Origin: UBA9732 sp052170315
GTDB taxonomy: Bacteria > Spirochaetota > Spirochaetia > Sphaerochaetales > Sphaerochaetaceae
DNA length: 57,564 nucleotides
Reading direction: 5' to 3'
Assembly (NCBI GenBank): GCA_052170315.1
Contig: JBQNAT010000015.1
Location: 1-57,564, forward strand
Each line of letters opens with the position of its first letter. Position 1 is the stretch's first letter. The position numbers were made by a program, and so were the translations under genes. Shown one piece after another: positions 8,344 to 16,635 of this stretch. Under the pieces are notes generated by a model. The model was not told the DNA's origin. It saw nothing but the letters and a program-made list of their open reading frames with translations, and made no database searches.

Positions 8344-9923
8344 CATCTGCCTCCCTTGGTCTCAAAAGATATTCTGGGGTCATATTTGGCCATAAGAACA
8401 TCTCCGGCAATCAGGGCAATCAGTGAAAGTGTGGTATAGAACACCGTACAGGCCACGATTATGCCGTTGTCGTGTCCGTTTACAGCTATGGTAAGAAGAT
8501 TTCCTACGCCGGGAACGGAGTAGACTCTTTCAGTAATGATGGCTCCGGTAAGACAGCCGAGTATAGCTCCGGGTATTCCGTGTATAATAGGAATCATCGC
8601 GTTCTTTGAAATATGTATGGAATAGATTTCCTTTTCGGAAAGACCCTCAGCCCTGGCGAACTTGACGTAGTCGCTGTTCATCTGGTCTATCATATAACGG
8701 CGCATCCACTTCATTGTGCTTCCTATCCACGGCAGAGCCAGAGAAATTGTCGGAAGTACATAAGCCAGAATCTTTACCTGGGCATTCGCGAATTTATACG
8801 GAAGATTGAAAACGCTTGTTCCGATTGAAGCGAACATGAATATATACGCAAGCGAAGGAACGGCCATGATGAAGATTATGTACCACATACCTACCATATC
8901 TATCCAGGTGTCTTTCTTTCTGGCCATGAGGATACCCAAAGGAAGACCTATCATGTACTGGATTATTGTAGCTACAAGTCCTATCACGAACGAGTTTTCA
9001 AGCATGCTCAAGCCCGAACGCCTGTAAGAGAAGTTTGTATATTTATCATTGAACAATGTCTTCTCGTTTTCCGTAAGTTCGGAAGTATTATAAGTAAGAG
9101 AATGGAAATCGGCGGCCGTATCTGTCCATTTGTCGGAACCTATCTGAGCCGGGAACTGCTGTCTTGCAGTTTTAAGATCTCCTGCGGGTTCGGTAATAAC
9201 ACCGGAAATTTCCTGTCCTCTGAATCTGGTGTATGAAACTCCCAGGTTCATGTGTATCCAGTTCTGATGAATCCACGGGAAACGCGAGTCGAAATAAAGA
9301 AGATACTTATGGGTTGTTCCGCTTCCAACTATGGCGAACAGACCGCTGTAAGGGTCTTTTTCAAAACGGATATATCTGTCGGTAAGGGCTGCATCCTTTA
9401 CGTCTCCGGTTGTTTCTACGGTTAAGAAATTTTTTACATAATCAAAAAGCCTAAGAATCTTCAGCTTCTCTTTTGTGGCAAGAAGATAGCCGTTTCCGCC
9501 CGGTTTTGTCCTTCCGGTAGAATACTTTATGGGGTTCAGCCTTACGATGGTATAGCCTTTGCTTTCGTAGTAATTTATAAATTCCCGAACCGTTTCGTTT
9601 TCAAGGTATGCGTCTCCAGATTTCTGAATAGACGCTTTATCCTCCTTATACTCATCCGAGCCGTCATATGCGTCGCCGTATATATCCACCCACTTCTGTT
9701 TGCTGAAGTTGTTGAAGTTAACATAATCAATATAGCCGTACTTCTGATACTGCGTATACTCGTAAATGACTCTGTCATTGTTGCTTCTCTTATTCCAAAC
9801 ATCATCGGTTTGGAAGACAACGCTGCGGTCTATAAGAGAATAGACCATAAGCATTACGGCCCAGATGACTACAAGGAGCGAGAGAATGGAAAAGAATATT
9901 CGTTTCCAGATGTATTTCCTCAT
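8343..9923 (-). CDS. Peptide ABC transporter permease (OppB/DppB-like) with large extracytoplasmic insertion
   Basis: The first membrane segment lies at residues 9-30 and the second only at about 311-333, leaving some 280 residues outside the cytoplasm; ordinary OppB proteins of about 310 residues have far less there. The usual pre-TM2 LG-S motif survives within the loop as NLGVSYTRFRG (226-236). The C-terminal half is standard, with the EAA loop YVKFARAEGLSEKEIYSIHISKN broken into KFARAEGLSEKEIY and following residues, ending near DPRISFETKGGR. The start at 9923 gives a positively charged RKYIWKR N-terminus; AAGGAGA lies about 13 nt upstream. Two strong hairpins precede it in the mRNA. Confidence 0.88.
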   Translation of the reverse strand: MRKYIWKRIFFSILSLLVVIWAVMLMVYSLIDRSVVFQTDDVWNKRSNNDRVIYEYTQYQKYGYIDYVNFNNFSKQKWVDIYGDAYDGSDEYKEDKASIQKSGDAYLENETVREFINYYESKGYTIVRLNPIKYSTGRTKPGGNGYLLATKEKLKILRLFDYVKNFLTVETTGDVKDAALTDRYIRFEKDPYSGLFAIVGSGTTHKYLLYFDSRFPWIHQNWIHMNLGVSYTRFRGQEISGVITEPAGDLKTARQQFPAQIGSDKWTDTAADFHSLTYNTSELTENEKTLFNDKYTNFSYRRSGLSMLENSFVIGLVATIIQYMIGLPLGILMARKKDTWIDMVGMWYIIFIMAVPSLAYIFMFASIGTSVFNLPYKFANAQVKILAYVLPTISLALPWIGSTMKWMRRYMIDQMNSDYVKFARAEGLSEKEIYSIHISKNAMIPIIHGIPGAILGCLTGAIITERVYSVPGVGNLLTIAVNGHDNGIIVACTVFYTTLSLIALIAGDVLMAKYDPRISFETKGGR

Positions 9924-9951
9924 GTGTTTTTCTTTGTCTCCTTTTCGGATT

Positions 9952-9979
9952 AAGGTCCAAACGACAAATTTTGGACCTT
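9952..9979 (-). promoter_or_regulatory. Intercistronic hairpin 2 (permease side)
   Basis: A perfect 10-bp inverted repeat, AAGGTCCAAA/TTTGGACCTT, encloses an 8-nt loop just upstream of the long permease gene. It lacks a T-run, so it is more likely an RNA stability or processing element than a terminator. Confidence 0.7.
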
Positions 9980-9995
9980 CATGCAAAAAGCAAGC

Positions 9996-10025
9996 ATGGG
10001 AGGACACCTGACGATGTCCTCCCAT
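9996..10025 (-). promoter_or_regulatory. Intercistronic hairpin 1 (attenuator or mRNA stabiliser after the binding-protein gene)
   Basis: A perfect 11-bp stem, ATGGGAGGACA/TGTCCTCCCAT, with an 8-nt loop lies 35 nt beyond the binding-protein stop codon. Read on the minus strand it is followed by GCTTGCTTTTTG, so partial termination is possible. Such structures commonly allow more binding protein than permease to be made. Confidence 0.75.
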
Positions 10026-10060
10026 AGTAATCGGTCAAATCCGATGTCTACAAGAAATTA

Positions 10061-12190
10061 TCAGAACAGTCCAATAACCCTTGTCATGTATCCCGCACCC
10101 GCTCCGCGGAATGTGTCCAGGTATGTGCAGGGGTCTCCGAAATCCGGACCCCAGCCTGAACCGTAGAACATATCAAAGTTTCCGGCTTCTCCGTTGGAAG
10201 CTCTGTATCCGCAAGCGTAGAAGTCCGCGGATGTTGTTGCTTCAATGAGGTTTACTGTTACGTTTTCAGCTCCGAGAGTACCCTCAATAGCCTTCTTGTA
10301 AGCTTGAGCCTGAGCTGTCAAATTCGCGCTGGCGGAATAATAAACAACGTCAATGACTATTGGCCAGTTGACTGAATTGCCAAGTTCGGACTTCGCGGCC
10401 GCGAGATGTTTCTTAGCCTCTTCCGGATGGAACCAGCCGTCAACACCGTCCTTTACGATAACTGGGCATCCAAGCCGGTTGACATAGTACTGAACTATCT
10501 CGCCGTACATTGTACCGGCTACGAAGGTCTTGCCGTTCTCATCCGTGACATCCTCTGAAAGCTGGACAAAGTCGGGATGGGTGTACATGTTTCTGAGGTT
10601 TGTAGTCTTAAGCTCTTCGCCTCTGATGACCGCGTTCTGTGTTGCCTTATCCCACGCAAACGCGACAGCCTTTCTGAAGTTCCTGTTCATCATGGCTGTT
10701 TCCGTATCAATCTTCTGTTCTTCCGTCTTTAAAGACGCGCAGGCTCCGCTGGCGAGAGCGAATGTTCCTCTGTTGAGATTCAGACCGCCGAAGAAGCTTG
10801 TTGAAGTTGTATCGGAGATGTAGTGGTACTTGTCAAAGTTTCCGTCAGCCTTTGCCCACTCAAGGGTACCGGAAGCTGATGAAAGACCTGAGCCCGCGTA
10901 AACACCGTCAACTACATCCTTGTAGTACTGAGCCATGTTCTCACCGTTGTCATAAATCCATGTTATGGAATCAAGCTTTACTGAAGCGATATCGTAATAG
11001 TTCGGGTTCTTTACAACAGAAACGACGGAAGCGTCATTAAGCTGCCTAAGAAGGAACGCGCCGCAGTAGACCTGTGAAGACATGTCCGTGACTTTGCCAT
11101 AGGTATACGCGTTAACGTCCGCGTAGGCTGCCGCGTACTCTTCCGCTCCGAAAACTCCTCCGCGTGAGAGATAGAAGCTCTCGCATATCGGTGAGAAACA
11201 GCTGTATGTAAGCATTGTCATGAAGTAGCTTGTGGGTCTCTCAAGAGTAATCTGGAGAGTGTACCTGTCAACCGCCTTATAGCCTACATCGTCCCACTTT
11301 CCTCCCTCATTGAGGTAGCTGCTGACGCCTGTGATAACGTCTTCAACCAGCCACTCAAGTCCGGCCTTGGCATCAAGCATGTGGCGGAAGCCTGCCTCGA
11401 AGTCCTTTGCCGTGACTTCCGCGTAGACCGCGCCTTCCGATGTTGACCATGTCGCGCCGTGCCTGATGTTGAATGTGTAAACAAGCCCGTCAGCTGAAAC
11501 AGACCATGACTCCGCAAGAGCGGGAATCATCTGTCCAAGATTGTTATACTGAACAAGGTTGTCAACCGTGTTGACCAGAATCTCCGTATCGCGCTGGCTT
11601 GATGTGTTAAGAGTATCAAGAGTTACAGGGGCTGTTGTGAAGGTCAGTCTGTAGTTCCTGTTGATGGAGTGGCCCTTTGAAACAAGGTAAGCTTCGGGGT
11701 CGTAAACGCCTTCGCCCTTGACCGCCTTTGCCCACTGAGCAAGAAGTTCGTTTCTCTCCGCGGGTGTAAGGAAAGTATCGCCGGAAATGACTATACCCTT
11801 CCATCTGTCGTCATCGTTTCCCCACTGGACATACGGAACAGTCCTTGGAGCAACTCTTGAAATTGTGTAAGCGCCGTTCTGTGTCGTGCTTGGAATCATG
11901 ACGGCGGAATCAAGGAGATTGGCCTCGGCCTGTGCGTAGAGAACAAATCTCTCAGAGTCTGTCGCGGCAGCCTTTGCTTTATCAAGGAGCGCCTCGTAAT
12001 CGCCAAGGACAGACGCGTAAATCTCTTCATCATCGCCGCGAACATATGTGGATGGCTTTGCAGGCGCCTTTGTCTGCGCGGCGGCAGGGGCAGATGTCTG
12101 AGCCGGTTTCTGCGGTTCCGATGCGCCCTGTGCGAACACGGACGTCATGACAACTGCAAGCACCAGTAAAATAACTGTCAGTTTTTTCAT
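10061..12190 (-). CDS. Peptide ABC transporter substrate-binding protein, apparently circularly permuted
   Basis: This 709-residue exported protein has a signal peptide cut near VFA/QG at residue 20 and an Ala/Pro/Gln-rich linker to about residue 50. Residues about 58-135 look like the normal C-terminal part of an SBP_bac_5 protein (YEALLDKAKAA, SERFVLYAQAEANLL, then PYVQW). From about 178 the usual N-terminal order begins (TLDTLN, PALAESWSVSADGLVYTF). The protein then stops just after GWGPDFGDPCTYLDTF, where a standard family member continues into exactly the segment found at the front. ATG at 12190 has GGAGG upstream; the longer frame has no support. A sigma70 promoter precedes it. Confidence 0.88.
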   Translation of the reverse strand: MKKLTVILLVLAVVMTSVFAQGASEPQKPAQTSAPAAAQTKAPAKPSTYVRGDDEEIYASVLGDYEALLDKAKAAATDSERFVLYAQAEANLLDSAVMIPSTTQNGAYTISRVAPRTVPYVQWGNDDDRWKGIVISGDTFLTPAERNELLAQWAKAVKGEGVYDPEAYLVSKGHSINRNYRLTFTTAPVTLDTLNTSSQRDTEILVNTVDNLVQYNNLGQMIPALAESWSVSADGLVYTFNIRHGATWSTSEGAVYAEVTAKDFEAGFRHMLDAKAGLEWLVEDVITGVSSYLNEGGKWDDVGYKAVDRYTLQITLERPTSYFMTMLTYSCFSPICESFYLSRGGVFGAEEYAAAYADVNAYTYGKVTDMSSQVYCGAFLLRQLNDASVVSVVKNPNYYDIASVKLDSITWIYDNGENMAQYYKDVVDGVYAGSGLSSASGTLEWAKADGNFDKYHYISDTTSTSFFGGLNLNRGTFALASGACASLKTEEQKIDTETAMMNRNFRKAVAFAWDKATQNAVIRGEELKTTNLRNMYTHPDFVQLSEDVTDENGKTFVAGTMYGEIVQYYVNRLGCPVIVKDGVDGWFHPEEAKKHLAAAKSELGNSVNWPIVIDVVYYSASANLTAQAQAYKKAIEGTLGAENVTVNLIEATTSADFYACGYRASNGEAGNFDMFYGSGWGPDFGDPCTYLDTFRGAGAGYMTRVIGLF

Positions 12191-12270
12191 TCTTTCCTCC
12201 ATTAAAAGATTAAAATCAACCTCGGATACACCCTGTGGGAGTGTATTGTTATAAAAGTACACCATAATTT

Positions 12271-12300
12271 TGTATAATTATCAAGAAAAAGTTTGTGCAA
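12271..12300 (-). promoter_or_regulatory. Sigma70-type promoter of the peptide transporter operon
   Basis: On the minus strand, TTGCAC (12295-12300) and TATACA (12271-12276) are separated by 18 nt, about 80 nt before the binding-protein start codon. The leader contains GGAGGAAAG as ribosome-binding site. Confidence 0.6.
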
Positions 12301-12531
12301 TATATAGGAATTGGGGCAAAAAACCAAATATTTTTTCTAAAAAATGTAGCTGTTTCAGAATATTTAAATGCTTTTTGTTATTTTTTTTCATTTTGATGAA
12401 AAACCGCAGAAAGAAGGGGAATTCTATTTGTCCAAAAGAACAAAATCAATATGGCTTTTTTGTATGTTCACAATTGCGTTGTTTCAAGACCGTTCAGCAG
12501 TACAATTATTAATATAGAATGCTGGACGTGT
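12301..12531. other. AT-rich intergenic region with no gene
   Basis: Between the transporter promoter and the galE terminator the sequence is AT-rich with many A and T runs. A small palindrome TTCAT-TTTG-ATGAA is near 12389-12402. An open frame across it (12270-12512) has no ribosome-binding site or recognisable content. I see nothing else. Confidence 0.5.
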
Positions 12532-12569
12532 AAAAAAACAGCCGCACGGTTGTGTATTTCCCGTGCGGT
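12532..12569 (-). terminator. Rho-independent terminator of galE
   Basis: Read on the minus strand, ACCGCACGG and CCGTGCGGC pair across an 11-nt loop and are followed by TGTTTTTTT, a classic intrinsic terminator 27 nt after the galE stop codon. Confidence 0.9.
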
Positions 12570-12595
12570 ACGCATTTATTTTTTCAACGGTAAGC

Positions 12596-13609
12596 TTATT
12601 GCCCAAAACCTTCCGGGTTCATTTTCTGCCATCTCCAGGAATCCGCGCACATCCTTTCAAGATTATATTTAGCCTTAAAGCCAAGTATTTTTCCCGCTTT
12701 TTCAGTATCCGCGTATACAGTGGCAAGGTCTCCCGCCCTTCGCGGACCTATAACATACGGTATCTTATGTCCGCAGGCTTTTTCGTAAGCATGCACTATA
12801 TCAAGCACGCTTGAGCCTTTTCCCGTACCGATATTTATAATCTCACAGCCCTTATGCTCCGCCGCGTAACGCACCGCAAGAACATGAGCATACGCAAGGT
12901 CAACTACATGAATGTAATCTCTTACACCGGTTCCGTCCGGAGTGTCGTAATCGTCACCGAAAACGGTAAGATGCTCTCTTCTGCCTATGGCTACCTGAGA
13001 CACATAAGGCATAAGGTTATTTGGTATGCCCTGAGGGTCTTCTCCTATAAGGCCGCTTTCATGAGCTCCTACAGGGTTGAAGTATCTCAGAAGAATAACT
13101 GAAAGCTCCGGGTCGGCAACGCAGAGGGCCTTGAATATCTGTTCGCTCATATATTTTGTCCATCCGTAGGGATTGGTACAGTTTCCGGTTCTGCCTGTTT
13201 CCGTAAGAGGCATCACATTATCTTCGGAATAAACGGTAGCGCTTGAAGAAAACACCAGATTTTTTACATTGTGAGCTCTCATTACCCGGCACAGAACCAT
13301 TGACGCGTCCAGATTGTTCTGAAAGTATTCAAGAGGCTTCTGAACGCTTTCTCCAACCGCTTTAAGACCCGCGAAATGGATTACCCCGCCTATTTTGCGT
13401 TCCGAGAAAACTCTGTCCAGAGCTTTTTCATCGCACACGTCAACATTATAAAACAATGGGCGTTTGCCTGTTATCATCTTCACGCGGTCAAGAGCTTTCT
13501 CATGGCTGTTGACAAGATTATCCGCAACGACAACCTCATAGCCCGCGTTTATAAGTTCAACGCACGCATGGCTTCCTATGAAGCCCGCCCCGCCTGTAAC
13601 AAGTATCAT
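12596..13609 (-). CDS. galE: UDP-glucose 4-epimerase
   Basis: GalE interconverts UDP-glucose and UDP-galactose in the cytoplasm using bound NAD. The Rossmann motif GGAGFIGS is at residues 6-13, the NVDVCD and HFAGLKAVGES segments follow, and the catalytic Ser and Tyr-x3-Lys are in SSSATVY and YGWTK. RYFNPVGAH and GTGKGSSVLD complete the family pattern, and 337 residues is the normal length. GGGGGA a few bases before the ATG is the likely ribosome-binding site. It lies 9 nt behind the nicotinamidase-like gene in the same operon and ends at a strong terminator. Confidence 0.96.
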   Translation of the reverse strand: MILVTGGAGFIGSHACVELINAGYEVVVADNLVNSHEKALDRVKMITGKRPLFYNVDVCDEKALDRVFSERKIGGVIHFAGLKAVGESVQKPLEYFQNNLDASMVLCRVMRAHNVKNLVFSSSATVYSEDNVMPLTETGRTGNCTNPYGWTKYMSEQIFKALCVADPELSVILLRYFNPVGAHESGLIGEDPQGIPNNLMPYVSQVAIGRREHLTVFGDDYDTPDGTGVRDYIHVVDLAYAHVLAVRYAAEHKGCEIINIGTGKGSSVLDIVHAYEKACGHKIPYVIGPRRAGDLATVYADTEKAGKILGFKAKYNLERMCADSWRWQKMNPEGFGQ

Positions 13610-13618
13610 ATAATCCCC

Positions 13619-14140
13619 CTACAGTATTTTTATCATGAAGCTTTTCATTGTATCCAGCGCTTTTCGCTTTACGGCGGGATTCACGTCTTCCGTTGCCCCT
13701 GAATCAACAAGGATACTGCATTCGGGAAGGTGGGCCTTCACTATAACAGCGTTGTTAAGCACGCACAGGCTTGTAACAAGGCCGCAAAGTTCAATATCCG
13801 TATAGCCTTCCTTCTCCGCAAAAACACCAAGCGCCGCGGAGCCGAAACCCGGTTTTTCTATCACCGCTTTTGCCGCAGGAATAAATTCCTTAACGCTGTC
13901 ATCAAGTTCCCAACCCCTTGTGCCTTTTACGCAGTGAACAACAGGAATGCCGCGGCCTTCAACGGTATCAAGGTAATCCTGTCCGTGAGTATCCATGGTA
14001 AAGATAACATCACTTCCTTCCGCAAGAGCCTTTTCTATCTTTTTCCTTATTACCGGCCTTAAAGCCAGAGCCTCGGGAAAGCCCAGCGCGCCGTCTATGA
14101 AGTCGTTTTGGAAATCAACAACAATCAAAGCTTTTTTCAT
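13619..14140 (-). CDS. Nicotinamidase-like cysteine hydrolase (isochorismatase superfamily)
   Basis: The 173-residue enzyme probably converts nicotinamide to nicotinate for NAD salvage. The catalytic triad is visible as Asp9 (VVDFQNDF), Lys96 (IEKPGFGS) and Cys126 (GLVTSLCVLNN). A PncA-type metal site is suggested by Asp50 and His52 in TMDTHGQDY and by His69 in VVHC. These metal residues favour nicotinamidase over isochorismatase; the exact substrate is inferred. A TATAAT box lies 18 nt upstream of the ATG on the minus strand. The gene is followed closely by galE. Confidence 0.82.
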   Translation of the reverse strand: MKKALIVVDFQNDFIDGALGFPEALALRPVIRKKIEKALAEGSDVIFTMDTHGQDYLDTVEGRGIPVVHCVKGTRGWELDDSVKEFIPAAKAVIEKPGFGSAALGVFAEKEGYTDIELCGLVTSLCVLNNAVIVKAHLPECSILVDSGATEDVNPAVKRKALDTMKSFMIKIL

Positions 14141-14226
14141 AAAATAATATCCTATTTAATTATAATACTTAAATTTTTAAGCTAATATTCACAAAACAGG
14201 CCTTCTGTAAGCCCGGTTCAAAAACA

Positions 14227-14255
14227 TTGAACCTAAACTGTTTTTATTATATCAT
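14227..14255 (+). promoter_or_regulatory. Sigma70-type promoter of the alpha/beta hydrolase gene
   Basis: TTGAAC (14227-14232) and TATCAT (14250-14255) are 17 nt apart, only 11 nt before the ATG, so the leader would be very short. The -35 box sits in a 7-bp hairpin (GGTTCAA/TTGAACC, 14215-14233). Confidence 0.5.
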
Positions 14256-14266
14256 AAGACATAACA

Positions 14267-15301
14267 ATGGGCGAGTACGTTTTAGACGGCAAAATGAAAA
14301 AAATCCTCAGGATGAGAAAGAAACTCACCATAGGCGATGTAACTGCCGCAAGCGCGGACGATATAGACTCCTACAACCGTTCAGAATTCAAGCAGTCCCT
14401 GTTCAGAAAGCTCTACAGGCCAATAACCGGAAATATTATAAACCGCACTTTCATAATCCCTGTAAACGGCGTTGTCATTTCAGGCTATCTTTTTGAAAAG
14501 CTGAAAAACAAATCCATATCCGGCCAGAACTCGCTTATCATTTTCTTCCATGACGGAGGCTGGATGCTTGGCAACATGAGAAAATGCTCTGCAGTATGCA
14601 GCAACATCTGCAACACGACGGGGGCATCTGTCCTTGCAATAGACTACAGGCTGGCTCCCGCTTTCAAGTTCCCCACCCCTCTTGAAGATTGCTACAGCGC
14701 CTTTCTCTGGGCAGCGCAGGGAGCGCGGTACTGGAAGGTTGACCCTGACAAGATATACCTTATGGGAAACTGTGCGGGAGGAAATCTTGCAGCCGGAGTA
14801 AGCCGCCTTGCCCGTGACAGAAAAGGCCCTAAAATAGCGGGATTAATCCTTTTCTCTCCGGTAACGGACGGAAGAATGCGCACGGAAAGCCATGAAAAGT
14901 TCAAAGACTGTCCAACTCTTTCTTCAAAATCAATGGCCTACTATATTCAGAACTATTCAAGGGAGCCGAAAGATATTCTGGACCCTCTTTTCTCGCCTCT
15001 TCTTGCAAAAGACCATTCAAGACTTCCTGCCACTTTGATAATCAGCGGTGAATATGACCCCCTTCTGGATGATTCAATGCTTTACGCGAAAGCTCTTTCA
15101 AGTGCCGATACGCCTGCGAAGTGTCTTGCGTGCAGGGGTATGCTTCACAGTTTTATAGATTTTCCGAATCTGGACAGCTGGAAGGACAGTATGTATGCCG
15201 TTTCAACATTCATTGGAGGAAAGGCTCTTTCCGGTATTGAGATACTTTCAAATAAAGAACGGAAAAAACTTGAGAAAAGACCTCATCTGGTAGTCCAATA
15301 G
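14267..15301 (+). CDS. Alpha/beta hydrolase of the HSL/esterase type with Cys nucleophile
   Basis: The 344-residue protein resembles hormone-sensitive-lipase-type esterases. The oxyanion-hole motif is HDGGW (HGGGW variant) and the nucleophile elbow reads GNCAGGNLAAG instead of the usual GDSAGG, placing Cys169 where Ser is expected. Asp264 (GEYDPLLDD) and His294 (GMLHSFIDF) complete the triad with normal spacing. Codons for the elbow read GGA AAC TGT GCG GGA, so the substitution is real in this sequence. The substrate is unknown; a thiol nucleophile suggests slow or altered chemistry. No Shine-Dalgarno site precedes the ATG. It converges on a beta-propeller glycosidase gene. Confidence 0.82.
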   Translation: MGEYVLDGKMKKILRMRKKLTIGDVTAASADDIDSYNRSEFKQSLFRKLYRPITGNIINRTFIIPVNGVVISGYLFEKLKNKSISGQNSLIIFFHDGGWMLGNMRKCSAVCSNICNTTGASVLAIDYRLAPAFKFPTPLEDCYSAFLWAAQGARYWKVDPDKIYLMGNCAGGNLAAGVSRLARDRKGPKIAGLILFSPVTDGRMRTESHEKFKDCPTLSSKSMAYYIQNYSREPKDILDPLFSPLLAKDHSRLPATLIISGEYDPLLDDSMLYAKALSSADTPAKCLACRGMLHSFIDFPNLDSWKDSMYAVSTFIGGKALSGIEILSNKERKKLEKRPHLVVQ

Positions 15302-15312
15302 CAGACAGCAAA

Positions 15313-16305
15313 TCAAAGTCTTGTTTTCTTTTCAGGTACGCTTCCGATAAGAAGGCCTATGGACTCCATCTTAAGCATGAATTTTTTTTTGCCGCTTGCC
15401 GAAAAATAACAGTACCAGCATTTTTCGTCCGCCTTGTAGTGAACATCGCAGCCCATTATATAGGAACTGGCCCATCCCTTTTCGGAAGGAACAAGGATGG
15501 GTTCGCTTCCGCAGCGTTCCCAGTTGTAGCCGTCATAACTCTTTAAAAGTAGCATGCAGGAGTTTGTCCTTCTCTTTTCTGAATCCCAGAATACCGGACA
15601 CTGGAAAGCGTAAAGCATACTGCCGCACGTCACTACCCTTATGCTTCCGCAGCCAAGGTTCGCCCAGCGGTCGTCGGGAATGGGTTCAAGCAGCGGGCGC
15701 TCCGGCTTCTGCATGACATAAGGCCCTGTAAGAGACCTTGAGGAAACGGATGCGAAGTAGCGAGACACCTTCTGCCCTGTATCCGGAAGCTCAAGATGAG
15801 AAGCCCCGAAGTACAGCCTGTATTCGTCCCCGGCTTTTATAAGCTGAGGTCTTGAAATGCGAGGATAGCGTAAATAATCACCTGCGAACGGTATTGTGCG
15901 GCCATCAAGCAGCAGGCGCGGCTTGCTCCATGTAACCAAATCCGTAGAGACTCTCATCTCAATGCAGGAATAGCTGTCACGCTTCCCTTCGCCTGTACGG
16001 CGGCTGACAAAAGGTATGTTTCTGTCATGCTTTTCATAGATGAGGTAGTAATTTTCATTTTCCGTGAAAATGAAAGGCGAATGGCCGCGGACTTCTATCA
16101 TTTTCCGAGGTTCCCAGAAAATTCCGCTTGCAGATGTAAAATGGTGAAGACCTATCCACGTGTGGAAGAATATATGCCACTTGCCGTCACAGCTCTGCTC
16201 CGGAAGCAGTATCTGAGGGTCGCAGAATTTGGGGATATAATTTTTGCTCTCAATCAGAGGCTCATCGTTGAACGGGAACCACCTGCATTTTTCAAGGTCC
16301 TGCAA
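15313..16305 (-). CDS. Five-bladed beta-propeller glycosidase-like protein (GH43/GH32/GH68 superfamily)
   Basis: The 330-residue protein has no signal peptide. It shows the repeating propeller pattern of the GH43/GH32 superfamily: FCDPQILLPE near the start (candidate catalytic Asp), GHSPFIF, MRVSTDLVTWSKP, SRPQLIKAGDEYRLYFGASH, NLGCGSIRV and SYDGYNWERCG. The bladewise W/Y-rich strands are clear, but I cannot assign a family or substrate. It could hydrolyse or phosphorolyse an oligosaccharide in the cytoplasm. It sits 3 nt downstream of the small membrane protein and lspA, so it may share their transcript. Confidence 0.7.
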   Translation of the reverse strand: MQDLEKCRWFPFNDEPLIESKNYIPKFCDPQILLPEQSCDGKWHIFFHTWIGLHHFTSASGIFWEPRKMIEVRGHSPFIFTENENYYLIYEKHDRNIPFVSRRTGEGKRDSYSCIEMRVSTDLVTWSKPRLLLDGRTIPFAGDYLRYPRISRPQLIKAGDEYRLYFGASHLELPDTGQKVSRYFASVSSRSLTGPYVMQKPERPLLEPIPDDRWANLGCGSIRVVTCGSMLYAFQCPVFWDSEKRRTNSCMLLLKSYDGYNWERCGSEPILVPSEKGWASSYIMGCDVHYKADEKCWYCYFSASGKKKFMLKMESIGLLIGSVPEKKTRL

Positions 16306-16308
16306 AGC

Positions 16309-16635
16309 TTACCCCTTTATTGATGTCCCGTTTTCATCATCGTTGCGCGGTTTCCTTTTCCTGCTCGAAAAAAGAGGAGCGAACTTTTCGTCCACGTTCA
16401 CACGTTTCATGTACCACTTTACCGCCCTGCTGTATATGAACCACGCAAGAGCAACCGAACCGATTAGTACAATGACCATTCCCAGCTGGCCGCCCTTCTG
16501 ATTATCCGGAGCTACGACTTTTGTCAGCACAACAAAGCCGATTATCATGAAAACTATCATGAGTATAACATTCAGAACCGTCGCTACCGCAATGAATATG
16601 GCGGTATTTGCCTTTTTCCTGGATTCATCTTTCAT
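16309..16635 (-). CDS. Small two-TM membrane protein next to lspA
   Basis: The 108-residue protein has two membrane segments (about residues 11-37 and 51-68), a basic tail and no recognisable catalytic motif. Its ATG overlaps the end of lspA by 11 nt, so the two are translationally coupled. I recall similar small genes beside lspA in treponemes, but no function is known to me. An assisting role in lipoprotein processing is only a guess from position. Confidence 0.7.
   Translation of the reverse strand: MKDESRKKANTAIFIAVATVLNVILMIVFMIIGFVVLTKVVAPDNQKGGQLGMVIVLIGSVALAWFIYSRAVKWYMKRVNVDEKFAPLFSSRKRKPRNDDENGTSIKG

Noticed and set aside
10061..12190. C-terminal truncation of the binding protein by frameshift
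   Set aside because: The apparently missing segment is present at the N-terminus, so permutation explains the ending better than truncation.
12270..12512. Plus-strand frame of 80 codons
   Set aside because: It begins on the minus-strand promoter of the transporter operon, lies in AT-rich DNA and has no ribosome-binding site.
14215..14255. Hairpin plus T-run as a terminator
   Set aside because: No plus-strand gene ends there; the hairpin overlaps a good promoter instead.
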